Source: Myxococcota bacterium (GTDB lineage Bacteria; Myxococcota_A; UBA9160; UBA4427). From it: DNA of 64,000 nucleotides. The position numbers and the translations under genes were made by a program. Positions 15,486 through 24,387 of this stretch are shown piece by piece. The notes under the pieces are model-generated. The model ran no database searches and had not been told where the DNA came from. It saw only the letters and a program-made list of their open reading frames with translations. The DNA lies in NCBI GenBank assembly GCA_041389495.1, contig JAWKRT010000003.1:186001-250000 (forward strand), in the 5' to 3' direction. Positions within the stretch are counted from its first letter, which is position 1; every line of letters begins with the position of its first letter.

Positions 15486-18206
15486 ATGACGCGGTCCGAC
15501 TCGAACGGCGACGATCCCGTGGACTTCGAGGTTCCGGACGGCGCCACCGTGTTCGACCAGGACGTCGACCCCGTCGAGACGGACGAGTGGCTCGACGCGC
15601 TCGAGAGCGTGATCGCTCGCGAGGGCCCGCTGCGCGCGCACTACCTCGTCGAGCGGCTCATCCGGCGCGCGCGCCGCCGCGGCGTCTACCTCCCGTACAG
15701 CGCGAACACCGCGTACATCAACAGCATCCCCGAATCGCAGGAGCGCAAGAGCCCGGGCGACCACGCGCTCGAGCACCGCATCCGCTCGATCATCCGCTGG
15801 AACGCGATGGCGATGGTCGTGCAGGCCAACCGCGAGTCGTCCGAGCTCGGCGGGCACATCGCGAGCTTCGCCTCGGCGGCGACGCTCTACGACGTCGGCT
15901 TCAACCACTTCTGGCGCGCGCCGTCCGAGTCGCACGGCGGCGACCTGCTCTACATCCAGGGGCACTCGGCGCCGGGCATCTACGCGCGCGCCTATCTCGA
16001 GGGGCGGCTCAGCGAGAGTCAGCTCCACCGCTTCCGGCAGGAGGTCGACCCGGGCGGCATCTCGTCGTATCCGCATCCGCGCCTCATGCCCGACTTCTGG
16101 CAGTTCCCGACGGTGTCGATGGGCCTCGGCCCGCTGATGGGCATCTACCAGGCCCGCTTCATGAAGTACCTGACCGACCGCGGCGTGGCCGACACCACGG
16201 ACCGCAAGGTCTGGGTCTTCTGCGGCGACGGCGAGATGGACGAGCCCGAATCGCTCGGCGCCATCTCGCTCGCGGCGCGCGAGCGCCTCGACAACCTGGT
16301 CTTCGTCGTGAACTGCAACCTGCAGCGGCTCGACGGCCCGGTGCGCGGCAACGGCAAGATCATCCAGGAGCTCGAGGCCGTCTTCCGGGGCGCGGGCTGG
16401 AACGTCATCAAGGTGATCTGGGGCAGCTACTGGGACCCGCTGCTCGCGAAGGATCGCAGCGGCCTGCTGCGCCAGCGCATGGAGGAGGCCGTCGACGGCG
16501 AGTACCAGAACTACAAGGTGAAGGGCGGCGCGTACACGCGCGAGCACTTCTTCGGGAAGTACCCCGAGCTGCGCGAGATGGTCGCCAACCTCTCCGACGA
16601 CGACATCTGGCGCCTCAACCGCGGCGGCCACGACCCGCACAAGATCTACGCCGCCTACGCGGAGGCCGTCGCGCACGAGGGCCGACCGACGGTGATCCTC
16701 GCCAAGACCGTGAAGGGCTACGGGATGGGCGAGGCGGGCGAGGGCCAGAACTCGACCCATCAGCAGAAGAAGATGGGCGAGGACGCGCTGCGCAAGTTCC
16801 GCGACCGCTACCACATCCCGATCTCGGACGAGGAGCTGCCGAACGCGCCGTTCTACCGCCCCGCGGACGACAGCCCCGAGATCCGATACCTGCACGAGCG
16901 CCGCCGCGCGCTCGGCGGCTACCTCCCGGCGCGCCGCGTCGCGGCCGCGCCGCTCGAGGTGCCGGGCCTCGACGCGTTCGCGCAGCTGCTCGAGGGCACG
17001 GGCGACCGTCCGATCTCGACGACCATGGCGGCCGTGCGCGCGCTCCAGCTGCTCGTGCGCGACGATCGGATCGGCAAGCAGATCGTCCCGATCGTGCCCG
17101 ACGAATCGCGCACGTTCGGCATGGAGGGGATGTTCCGCCGCCTCGGCATCTACTCGTCGGTCGGGCAGCTCTACGAGCCCGTCGACTCCGACCAGGTGAG
17201 CTGGTACCGCGAGGACAAGCACGGCCAGATCCTGCAGGAGGGCATCAACGAGGCCGGCGCCTTCGCGTCGTGGATCGCGGCCGGCACGGCCTACGCGAAC
17301 CACGGCGTGCCGATGATCCCGTTCTACATCTACTACTCGATGTTCGGCTTCCAGCGCATCGGCGACCTCGCGTGGGCGGCGGCCGACTCGCGCGCGCGCG
17401 GCTTCCTGCTCGGCGGGACCGCCGGGCGCACGACGCTCGCGGGCGAAGGACTGCAGCACCAGGACGGCCACAGCCACCTGCTCGCGGCGACCATCCCCTC
17501 GTGCGTCGCCTACGACCCCGCCTACGGCTACGAGCTCGCCGTCATCGTGCAGGACGGCCTGCGCCGCATGTACGCCGAGGGCGAGGACGTCTTCTACTAC
17601 CTGACGGTGATGAACGAGAAGTACGACCAGCCGGCGATGCCCGAGGGCGCGGCGCCCGGCATCCTGCGCGGGATGTACCGCGTGCGAAGCGCCGAGGCGC
17701 CGTCGGGCGCGCCGCGCATGCAGCTGCTCGGTGCGGGCGCGATCCTGCGCGAGGTGCTCGCCGCGGCGGACCTGCTCGAGCAGGACTTCGGCGTCGCGGC
17801 CGACGTGTGGAGCGTGACGAGCTACGGCGAGCTGCGGCGCGACGGCGTCGCCGCCGCGCGCTGGAACCGGCTGCACCCCGGCGAGGAACGCCGCCGCTCG
17901 CACGTCGAGCGCTGCCTGGCCGCGCAGCCCGGCCCCGTGCTCGCGAGCAGCGACTACATGACGCTCGTCGCCGACCAGATCCGCGCCTTCGTCCCCGGCG
18001 CCTTCCACGTCCTCGGCACCGACGGCTTCGGGCGCAGCGACACGCGCCGCAAGCTGCGCCAGTACTTCGAGGTGGATCGCTATTCGACGTGCGTGGCGGC
18101 GCTCGCCGCGCTCGCCGACGACGGCCAGGTCGACCGCGGCCGCGTCGCGACCGCGATCCGGAAGTACGGGGTCGATCCCGAGAAGATCGATCCGGCGAGC
18201 GTCTGA
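15486..18206 (+). CDS. aceE: Pyruvate dehydrogenase E1 component (homodimeric type)
   Basis: A 906-residue TPP-dependent decarboxylase feeding pyruvate carbon onto the lipoyl domains of E2. The length matches AceE (about 890). The opening YLVERLIRRARRRGVYLP and the block YINSIPESQE are AceE-specific. The TPP/Mg site is VFCGDGEMDEPESLGAI with NCNLQRLDGPVRGNG. Further signatures are GQNSTHQQKKM, TMAAVRALQLLVRD and GLQHQDGHSHL. ATG 15486 follows CAGGAG. aceF starts 10 nt after the stop. The E3 subunit (lpdA) is at 38.1 kb, not in this operon. No transcription factor is adjacent; the hairpin upstream may matter. Confidence 0.96.
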   Translation: MTRSDSNGDDPVDFEVPDGATVFDQDVDPVETDEWLDALESVIAREGPLRAHYLVERLIRRARRRGVYLPYSANTAYINSIPESQERKSPGDHALEHRIRSIIRWNAMAMVVQANRESSELGGHIASFASAATLYDVGFNHFWRAPSESHGGDLLYIQGHSAPGIYARAYLEGRLSESQLHRFRQEVDPGGISSYPHPRLMPDFWQFPTVSMGLGPLMGIYQARFMKYLTDRGVADTTDRKVWVFCGDGEMDEPESLGAISLAARERLDNLVFVVNCNLQRLDGPVRGNGKIIQELEAVFRGAGWNVIKVIWGSYWDPLLAKDRSGLLRQRMEEAVDGEYQNYKVKGGAYTREHFFGKYPELREMVANLSDDDIWRLNRGGHDPHKIYAAYAEAVAHEGRPTVILAKTVKGYGMGEAGEGQNSTHQQKKMGEDALRKFRDRYHIPISDEELPNAPFYRPADDSPEIRYLHERRRALGGYLPARRVAAAPLEVPGLDAFAQLLEGTGDRPISTTMAAVRALQLLVRDDRIGKQIVPIVPDESRTFGMEGMFRRLGIYSSVGQLYEPVDSDQVSWYREDKHGQILQEGINEAGAFASWIAAGTAYANHGVPMIPFYIYYSMFGFQRIGDLAWAAADSRARGFLLGGTAGRTTLAGEGLQHQDGHSHLLAATIPSCVAYDPAYGYELAVIVQDGLRRMYAEGEDVFYYLTVMNEKYDQPAMPEGAAPGILRGMYRVRSAEAPSGAPRMQLLGAGAILREVLAAADLLEQDFGVAADVWSVTSYGELRRDGVAAARWNRLHPGEERRRSHVERCLAAQPGPVLASSDYMTLVADQIRAFVPGAFHVLGTDGFGRSDTRRKLRQYFEVDRYSTCVAALAALADDGQVDRGRVATAIRKYGVDPEKIDPASV

Positions 18207-18216
18207 GGAGCGCGCC

Positions 18217-19539
18217 GTGCCGCACCAGGTCGAGGTCCGCGTTCCCGACGTCGGCGAGGCCGAGCAGGTCGAGGTGATCGAGGTGCTCGTCGCGGCGGGC
18301 GACCGCGTCGCCGTCGACGACGTCATCGTCACGCTCGAGAGCGACAAGGCGACGCTCGAGCTGCCGTCGCCGCGCGCGGGCGTCGTGCAGTCCGTCGGCG
18401 TCGCGGTCGGCGACGAGGTCGTCGAGGGCACGCTGCTGCTCGTGCTCGAGGTCGAGCCCGACGAGGCGACGGCGGACGCCGCGGCCGCGGCGACGACGGA
18501 GGCCGAGGAGCCGGCCGGCGGCGACGCCGTGCGCGCGGGCGCGGCGCCCGCGCCGCACGTCCCGAGCGTGACGCCGCCGACCTTCACGCCGCAGGCACCG
18601 CCCGTGCCGGCGAGCGCGGCCCGCGGTGCGGCGTCCGGCGAGCGTCCGCACGCGGGGCCGCAGGTGCGCCGGATGGCGCGCGAGCTCGGCCTCGACCTCG
18701 CGGCGGCGTCGGGCAGCGGCCCGCACGGGCGCATCCTCGAGGACGACGTGCGCGCCGCCGTCCGCACCGCGCTCTCGGGCACGGCCGCTCGCGATCGCGC
18801 CGCGCTCGCCGCGCCGAACGTCGACTACGCGAAGTACGGGGAAGTGGAGGAGGTCGAGCTCTCGCGCATCCGGCGCGTCTCGGCGCGCAATCTCGCGCGC
18901 TCGTGGGCGCTCGTCCCGCACGTCACGCAGCACGACGAGGCCGACGTCACGGAGCTCGAGGCCTTCCGGAAGGCGCGCGCCGCGGAGCTCGCCGAGGAGG
19001 GCGTGCGACTCTCGCCGCTCGTCTTCGCGCTCAAGGCGACGGCGCTCGTGCTGCGGCGCTTCCCGCGCATGCGTTCGTCGCTGCTCGAGGGCGGCGAGCG
19101 CATCGCCGTCAAGCACTACGTCCACGTCGGCGTGGCCGTCGACACCGAGGGCGGGCTCGTCGTGCCGGTCGTGCGCGACGTCGATCGCAAGGGGCTGCGG
19201 ACGCTCGCGCGCGAGGTGGCCGAGCTCGCCGAGCGCGCGCGCGAGCGCAAGCTCCGCCCCGAGCACTTCGAGGGCGCCGTGTTCAGCATCTCGAGCCTGG
19301 GCGGCATCGGGGGCACGGCGTTCACGCCGATCGTGAACCACCCGGAGGTCGGCATCCTCGGCCTGTCGCGGCTGCAGACGAAGCCCGTGTGGGATCGCGA
19401 GGCCGCCGCGTTCGCGCCGCGCACGGTGCTCCCGCTCTCGCTCTCGTACGACCACCGCGTGATCGACGGCGCCGAGGCGGTGCGGTTCACGACCGATCTC
19501 GCGCGCACGCTCGCGCACCCCGCGAACCTGCTGCTCTAG
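18217..19539 (+). CDS. aceF: Dihydrolipoyl acetyltransferase, E2 of PDH
   Basis: A 440-residue E2 core subunit that carries acetyl groups on lipoate and transfers them to CoA. There is one N-terminal lipoyl domain (lipoyl Lys44 in ESDKATLELPSP), an Ala/Pro-rich linker at about 85-140, a peripheral-subunit-binding domain (QVRRMARELGLDLAAASGSG, about 149-185) and the catalytic domain ending SYDHRVIDG (His413, Asp417). E. coli AceF has three lipoyl domains; one is common elsewhere. GTG 18217, 10 nt after aceE, gives a proper lipoyl-domain start. The lipoyl-attachment enzymes lipA and lipB are elsewhere in this window. Confidence 0.93.
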   Translation: MPHQVEVRVPDVGEAEQVEVIEVLVAAGDRVAVDDVIVTLESDKATLELPSPRAGVVQSVGVAVGDEVVEGTLLLVLEVEPDEATADAAAAATTEAEEPAGGDAVRAGAAPAPHVPSVTPPTFTPQAPPVPASAARGAASGERPHAGPQVRRMARELGLDLAAASGSGPHGRILEDDVRAAVRTALSGTAARDRAALAAPNVDYAKYGEVEEVELSRIRRVSARNLARSWALVPHVTQHDEADVTELEAFRKARAAELAEEGVRLSPLVFALKATALVLRRFPRMRSSLLEGGERIAVKHYVHVGVAVDTEGGLVVPVVRDVDRKGLRTLAREVAELAERARERKLRPEHFEGAVFSISSLGGIGGTAFTPIVNHPEVGILGLSRLQTKPVWDREAAAFAPRTVLPLSLSYDHRVIDGAEAVRFTTDLARTLAHPANLLL

Positions 19540-19570
19540 CGCGCTCCCCGCGCGCCGGTGCGCGGCGCGC

Positions 19571-20443
19571 TCAGGCGGGGTCGTCGAAGCGCGGCGCGCG
19601 CTTCTCGAGATTCGCCGCCACGGCCTCGACCTGGTTGCGACTCCCGATCAGCCGGCGCTGCTCGGCGGCCTCGCGCGCGAGGCCGTGGGCCTCGTCGTCG
19701 CTCGCGCTCGCCTGGAGCAGGCGCTTCACCGCGCGCACCGCGTCGGGCGAGCGGCCGGCGATCTCGCGCGCGAGCGCGGTCGCGGCCTCGTGCGGCGCGT
19801 CCGCGACGTGCGTGACGAGCCCGAGGTCGACCGCCTCGGCGCCGGACACGATGCGCGCCGTGAACGCGAGCTCCTTCGCGACGTCGAGCGGCAGCAGCCG
19901 GCGCAGCGTCTGCGTGCCCGTGACGTCCGGCACGAGGCCCCAGCGCATCTCCATGATCGACAGGCGCGCGTCGGGCGCGGCGAAGCGGATGTCGGCCGCG
20001 AGGGCGAGCTGGATGCCCGCGCCGAAGCAGACCCCGTGCACGGCGGCGATCACGGGGACGGGCAGCTCGACCCACGCCCAGGCGAACTCCTGAGCGCGCG
20101 TCGCGGGTGAGCCGGGCGCCGGGTCGAGCGCGCGGAAGCCCCCGCCGTCGTCGCCGCGGCCGGCGCCCGCGAGGCGCGCGAAGCTCGAGGTGTCGAGGCC
20201 CGCACAGAAGCCCCGGCCTTCGCCCGAGAGCACGACCGCGCGCAGGCCGCGCTCGCGCGCGAGCTCGCGCCCGGCCGTCGCCACCGCGACGAACATCGCG
20301 TCGTCGACGGCGTTGAGCTTGTCGGGGCGGGCGAGTCGGACGTCGGCGACGCCGTGTGCGTCGACCTCGATCGCGACGCGATCCTCGCCGCCCGCCTCCG
20401 CGACCCGTCGCCCGACGCGCTCCGCGATGCCCTGGGATGCCAC
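19571..20443 (-). CDS. Enoyl-CoA hydratase/isomerase family protein
   Basis: A 290-residue crotonase-fold protein. It has DVRLARPDKLNAVDDAMF at the start of the core, the oxyanion-hole block VVLSGEGRGFCAGLDTSSF, PVIAAVHGVCFGAGIQLALAADIRFAA, and the catalytic-region helix LSIMEMRWGLVPD. The second catalytic acid is Glu in SIMEMRWGL, as in many hydratases. GTG 20443 follows GAGGAGGAC and a TATGCTGCG promoter. It is convergent with aceF. Likely acts in fatty-acid or aromatic acyl-CoA breakdown, but the substrate is not assignable. Confidence 0.88.
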   Translation of the reverse strand: MASQGIAERVGRRVAEAGGEDRVAIEVDAHGVADVRLARPDKLNAVDDAMFVAVATAGRELARERGLRAVVLSGEGRGFCAGLDTSSFARLAGAGRGDDGGGFRALDPAPGSPATRAQEFAWAWVELPVPVIAAVHGVCFGAGIQLALAADIRFAAPDARLSIMEMRWGLVPDVTGTQTLRRLLPLDVAKELAFTARIVSGAEAVDLGLVTHVADAPHEAATALAREIAGRSPDAVRAVKRLLQASASDDEAHGLAREAAEQRRLIGSRNQVEAVAANLEKRAPRFDDPA

Positions 20444-20464
20444 GGCCGTCCTCCTCTGCGGCGG

Positions 20465-20473
20465 CGCAGCATA
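20465..20473 (-). promoter_or_regulatory. Candidate -10 element (TATGCTGCG) for the enoyl-CoA hydratase
   Basis: TATGCT (20473 to 20468) followed by GCG, 24 nt ahead of GTG 20443. The leader is just long enough for the GAGGAGG ribosome site. Confidence 0.55.
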
Positions 20474-20560
20474 CCCGAGCCGTGCGGACGCGCGGCCGAC
20501 CGGGCGGAGGCGATCGACGCGCTCAAGCGGGCGCGCCCCGCGAGCCGATGACCCGCCGGT

Positions 20561-21850
20561 ATGAGCCCGGCGCACGAGCTGCAGGATGTGGAGAACGCGG
20601 GACGCGCGCCGAGCCTTCCCGCGCTCGGCGCGCAGCTCGACGAGGTGGCGGCGCGCTTCGAGCGCGCGGGCGCCTTCGGGCTGCTCGCGCTGCGCGTGCC
20701 GGAGCTGGCGCCGATCGAGCGCGACTACGGCGTCGACGCGCGGCGCGCCGTGTTCGGCCGCCTCGCCGAGCTCGCGGCCAAGCTCGGCGTCGAGCAGCTC
20801 GACATCGAGGATCTCGTGCTCGCCGGCGAGCCCGGCCTCGACGAGATCGTCGTGATCGTGTTCCGCGAGGCCGAGAGCGGCCGCTTCCTGCGCGACGAGC
20901 TCCCCGCGTACGAACGCGCCTTCCGGCGCGAGCTCGCCGCCCGCGGCGGCCGCGTGCTCTACCCGTACGGTCGGTCGGAGCCCCAGCTCGCGAGCGGGAT
21001 CGGCGTCGCGGTGCGCAACCCGAAGCTCGGCATCGACACGCAGCTGCGGCGCGCGCTCGCGGAGGCGCACGACGACCTCGACCTCAACGTGCGCAGCGAG
21101 GCGCGGGCGCGTCGCCGGCGCATGCTCGACGTGGTCCTCGACCGCCGCGTGACGTCCGTGTACGAGCCGATCGTCGCCGTCGAGAGCAAGACGGTCTTCG
21201 GCTACGAGGCGCTCGCGCGCGGACCGCAGGGCACCGAGCTCCACTCGCCGCTCGCGATGTTCCGCACGGCCGAGGAGGAGGGGCTCGTGTTCGAGCTCGA
21301 CTGCCTGTGCCGCGCGAGCGGGCTCAAGGGTGCGGTCGGCCTGCCGGAGGGCACGAAGCTCTTCCTCAACATCCGCCCGACGACGATCCACGACCCGAAC
21401 TTCCGGGCCGAGCGCCTCATCCGCACGCTCGACGAGTGCGCGCTGAGCCCGTCGGACGTCGTGTTCGAGGTCTCGGAGCAGGAGTCGATCGCGAACTTCG
21501 AGGCGTTCAAGGAGATCCGCGACTACTACCGCGACCTGGGCTTCCAGTTCGCGCTCGACGACACGGGCGCGGGCTACGCGGGGCTCGAGGCGCTCGTCGA
21601 GATCTCGCCGGAATTCGTGAAGGTCGACCGCTCGTTCGTCTCGGGCATCGACCAGGACCCGACGCGGCGCACGCTCCTCGCGGCGCTCCAGGACGTCTGC
21701 AGCGGGTCGAACGCGCGCATCATCGCCGAGGGGCTCGACACGCTCGAGGAGCTCGAGACGCTGGGCGAGCTCGGCATCGCGTTCGGACAGGGCTGGCTGT
21801 TCGGCAAGCCGACGCCGCTGCGCGCGACCGACGACGCGACGCGTTCGTAG
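20561..21850 (+). CDS. EAL-domain protein with degenerate GGDEF-like N-terminus
   Basis: A 429-residue cytoplasmic protein. The C-terminal half is a c-di-GMP phosphodiesterase (EAL) domain with the usual ligands: E216 in YEALARGP, Asn in FLNIRP, Glu in VFEVSEQES, the Asp pair in LDDTGAGYAGL, Lys in FVKVDRSFV, IAEGLDTLEEL and GQGWLFGKP. It could therefore be catalytic. The N-terminal half (about 35-150) looks like a GGDEF fold whose active loop reads GLDEI (92-96) instead of GGDEF, so cyclase activity is unlikely; a regulatory role is the usual inference. There are no membrane segments or sensor domains. The start overlaps no obvious promoter. It is tail-to-tail with a methyltransferase. Confidence 0.88.
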   Translation: MSPAHELQDVENAGRAPSLPALGAQLDEVAARFERAGAFGLLALRVPELAPIERDYGVDARRAVFGRLAELAAKLGVEQLDIEDLVLAGEPGLDEIVVIVFREAESGRFLRDELPAYERAFRRELAARGGRVLYPYGRSEPQLASGIGVAVRNPKLGIDTQLRRALAEAHDDLDLNVRSEARARRRRMLDVVLDRRVTSVYEPIVAVESKTVFGYEALARGPQGTELHSPLAMFRTAEEEGLVFELDCLCRASGLKGAVGLPEGTKLFLNIRPTTIHDPNFRAERLIRTLDECALSPSDVVFEVSEQESIANFEAFKEIRDYYRDLGFQFALDDTGAGYAGLEALVEISPEFVKVDRSFVSGIDQDPTRRTLLAALQDVCSGSNARIIAEGLDTLEELETLGELGIAFGQGWLFGKPTPLRATDDATRS

Positions 21851-21853
21851 GCC

Positions 21854-22489
21854 TCACCCACGCGATTGCGCGTCGCGACGGAACCACGGCGCGAAGTTGT
21901 TCGCGGGCATCGCGACGACCTCGCCGAGCGCGAGGCCGCACTCCCGCGCCGCGCGCTCGACGGCCTCGAGGTCGCGCACGCCGAAGCGCGGGTCGCGCGC
22001 GCGCAGGCTCGCGTCGAACGCCTCGTTCGAGGGCGCCGTGTGCGCGCCGAAGCGACGGTAGGGCCCGTAGAGCACGAGGCGCGCGCGCGCGTCGTGCGCG
22101 AGCACGCGCGCGGTGCCGCGCAGGAGCGCGAGCGTCGCGCTCCACGGCGCGATGTGGACGAGATTGCTGCACAGGACGGCGAGGAAGCCGTCGCCGACGC
22201 CCCAGTCGTCGTCGTGGACGTCGAGCCTGCGGGCCGGGGCGACGTTCGCGAGGCCTTCGTGCGCGCGCCACGCGTCGATGCTCGCGAGCGCGTCGTCGTC
22301 GACGTCGGTCGGCTGGAAGGCGAGGTCGGGGAGCGCGCGGGCGAAGTGCGCGACGTGCTCGCCCGAGCCGCTCGCCAGCTCGAGCACGCGCGCACCCGGC
22401 GGGAGGTCGGCGAGCGCGCGGCGCAGGACGGCGAGCAGCGGCTCGCGGTTGCGCGCGGCGGCGGGCGCGAAGCGGCGCGCGTCGGGCAC
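21854..22489 (-). CDS. DUF938-type SAM-dependent methyltransferase
   Basis: A 211-residue class I methyltransferase-fold protein. The DUF938 signature is RRFAPAAARNREPLLAVLRR at the N-terminus, followed by the SAM-binding ARVLELASGSGEHVAHFA and the acidic FQPTDVDDDALASI. NLVHIAPW and LYGPYRRFGAHTAPSNEAFDASLRARDP are also typical. Substrate unknown for the family. It is the last gene of the TetR-led operon, 13 nt after the hydrolase, and only 3 nt separate its stop from that of the EAL gene on the other strand. Confidence 0.85.
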   Translation of the reverse strand: MPDARRFAPAAARNREPLLAVLRRALADLPPGARVLELASGSGEHVAHFARALPDLAFQPTDVDDDALASIDAWRAHEGLANVAPARRLDVHDDDWGVGDGFLAVLCSNLVHIAPWSATLALLRGTARVLAHDARARLVLYGPYRRFGAHTAPSNEAFDASLRARDPRFGVRDLEAVERAARECGLALGEVVAMPANNFAPWFRRDAQSRG

Positions 22490-22502
22490 GCGGGCGGGCT
22501 CG

Positions 22503-23432
22503 CTAGGTCGCGCGGCCGGGCCCGAGCCGGGCGCCGCGCAGGAAGTCCACGACGGCCTCGGTGAAGGCGTCGTTGCGATCGCCCGCGACCATGTGGCCCG
22601 CGTCGGTGATGTCGGCGTAGGCCGCGTGCGGCGCGAGCGACAGGAAGTGGCGCGCGCCTTCTTCGCTGAGCACGTCGCTCATGCGGCCGCGCACGAGCAG
22701 CGTCGGTACGGCGAGCCGCCGCACCATCTCGTCGAGCCCGCGCGTGCGCTCGGGGCCCGTCACCTTGTGCACGTGCTTGCCCGCGAGGAAGCGCGGGTCC
22801 CAGTGCCAGCGCCAGCGTCCGTCCTCGCCGCGGCGCAGGTTCTTCGCGAGGCCGCTCACGTCCTCGGGCCGCCGCCGGTGGTGGTTGTAGGCGGCGACCG
22901 CGTCCGCGGCCTCCTCGAGCGACGCGAACCCTTCGGGCTTCGCCGTCATGAACTCGAAGATGCGCGCGATGCCGTCGCTCTCCATGCGCGTCGCGATGTC
23001 GACGAGCACGAGGCCGCGCGCGACGCCCGGAGCGGCCATGTCGATCGCCTGCAGCGAGGCCATGCCGCCGAGCGACGCGCCGACGAGCACGGGCGGCGCC
23101 GGCAGCCGCCGCGCGACGTCGACGACGTCGGCCGCGAAGCGCTGCGGCTCGTAGTCGCCGTCGGGCGCCCACGCGCTCTCGCCGTGTCCGCGCTGGTCGA
23201 CGGCGACCGCGTACCAGCCCGCGCGCGCGAGCGTGCGCCCGGTGCCGCTCCACGCGTGGCGCGTCTGGCCGCCGCCGTGCAGGAGCACGACCGGCTGCGC
23301 GCCGGCGTCGCCCCACGCGTCGGCGACGAGCTCGACGCCGCCGCCCACGTCGAAACGCAGGCTCTCGTGCGCGAGCGGCTCGGTCGCGCCGTCCGCCGCG
23401 GTGTCCTCTCCGACTCCGCTCGCCTCGCTCAC
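22503..23432 (-). CDS. Alpha/beta hydrolase (serine type)
   Basis: A 309-residue hydrolase. HGGGQTRHAW is the oxyanion region, GASLGGMAS the nucleophile elbow (Ser), and TDAGHMVAGD carries the catalytic His. The cap segment (ESDGIARIFEFM to YNHHRRRPE) resembles the lipase/esterase or peroxidase-like hydrolases that act on small lipophilic esters. GTG 23432 overlaps the stop of the upstream SDR gene (GTGA), indicating coupled translation. Part of the TetR-led operon; substrate unknown. Confidence 0.82.
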   Translation of the reverse strand: MSEASGVGEDTAADGATEPLAHESLRFDVGGGVELVADAWGDAGAQPVVLLHGGGQTRHAWSGTGRTLARAGWYAVAVDQRGHGESAWAPDGDYEPQRFAADVVDVARRLPAPPVLVGASLGGMASLQAIDMAAPGVARGLVLVDIATRMESDGIARIFEFMTAKPEGFASLEEAADAVAAYNHHRRRPEDVSGLAKNLRRGEDGRWRWHWDPRFLAGKHVHKVTGPERTRGLDEMVRRLAVPTLLVRGRMSDVLSEEGARHFLSLAPHAAYADITDAGHMVAGDRNDAFTEAVVDFLRGARLGPGRAT

Positions 23433-24304
23433 GCTGCGCTCCCCGCGACGCCCGTCATCGACTCGCTCACCGCCCACAGCCGCGCCGCGCGCTCCGGGTC
23501 CCTCGCCCAGGCGAGCGGCTCGTGCAGGCGTCCCTTGTAGAAGTACGCGCCGCTCGTCCCGGCCCACGCGGGGCTCGTGCAGACGTCGAGGACGTAGCGC
23601 GCGGCCTTGTCGGCCGACATCGCGAACACGCCCGCGACCTTGACCAGCACGCGGCCGAGCCCGCCGTTGTTGGCGCCGAGGCTGCTGCGCACGAAGCCCG
23701 GGTGGAGGCAGTTGGCGGTGACGCCCGTTCCCTCGAGCCGCCGCGCGAGCTCGCCCGTCCACAGGATGTTCGCGCCCTTCGAACGCCCGTAGGCCTTCGT
23801 CCAGCCGTAGCCGTTCTCGAGCCCGAGGTCGTCGAAGTCGATCGCGCCGCCGAAGCGGTGCGCGTCGGACGCGACGCTCACGATGCGCGCTCCCGGCGTC
23901 GCGCGCAGCCGCGGCAGCAGCTCGTGCGTCAGCAGGAAGTAGGCCAGGTGGTTGACGGCGAAGGTCGTCTCGATGCCGTCGACCGTGGTCTCGCGCGCGA
24001 GGTTCGTGACGCCGGCGTTGTTGAGCAGGAGGTCGATGCGCTCGCACGAGGCGAGCAGCGCGCGCGCGGCGTCGCGCACGTCCGCCTGCGACGCGAGGTC
24101 GGCGATCACGAGCTCGATGGCGTCGTTGCCGGTCGCGCGCGCGATCTCGTCGCGGGCGGCCTGCGCCTTCGCGGCGCTGCGCGCGACGAGCGCGAGGCGC
24201 GCGCCGCGCGCGGCGAGCTGCTCGGCGCACGCGCGTCCGATCCCGGCGGTCGCGCCGGTGACGACGGCGAGCTTGCCTTCGAGGTCTCGCGGGGCGGCGG
24301 GCAT
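23429..24304 (-). CDS. Short-chain dehydrogenase/reductase, retinol-dehydrogenase-like
   Basis: A 291-residue SDR with the NAD(P) motif VTGATAGIGRACAEQL, the NNAG motif LLLNNAGVT and the catalytic YGRSKGAN (YxxxK), preceded by SVASDAHRF. The long C-terminal part and LHPGFVRSSLG fit the RDH/WW-oxidoreductase-like subgroup that handles alcohols or ketones of lipophilic substrates. ATG 24304 follows GGAGGACACC. It lies 83 nt after the dienelactone-hydrolase-like gene and overlaps the next hydrolase by 4 nt. Substrate unknown. Confidence 0.87.
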   Translation of the reverse strand: MPAAPRDLEGKLAVVTGATAGIGRACAEQLAARGARLALVARSAAKAQAARDEIARATGNDAIELVIADLASQADVRDAARALLASCERIDLLLNNAGVTNLARETTVDGIETTFAVNHLAYFLLTHELLPRLRATPGARIVSVASDAHRFGGAIDFDDLGLENGYGWTKAYGRSKGANILWTGELARRLEGTGVTANCLHPGFVRSSLGANNGGLGRVLVKVAGVFAMSADKAARYVLDVCTSPAWAGTSGAYFYKGRLHEPLAWARDPERAARLWAVSESMTGVAGSAA

Positions 24305-24387
24305 GGCGGTGGTGTCCTCCGGGAGCGCGCGGGCGCGGCCCGCGTGCGGGGTGGCTGCGGAGCCGGGGCGGCGCCGGGCCGCGCAGT

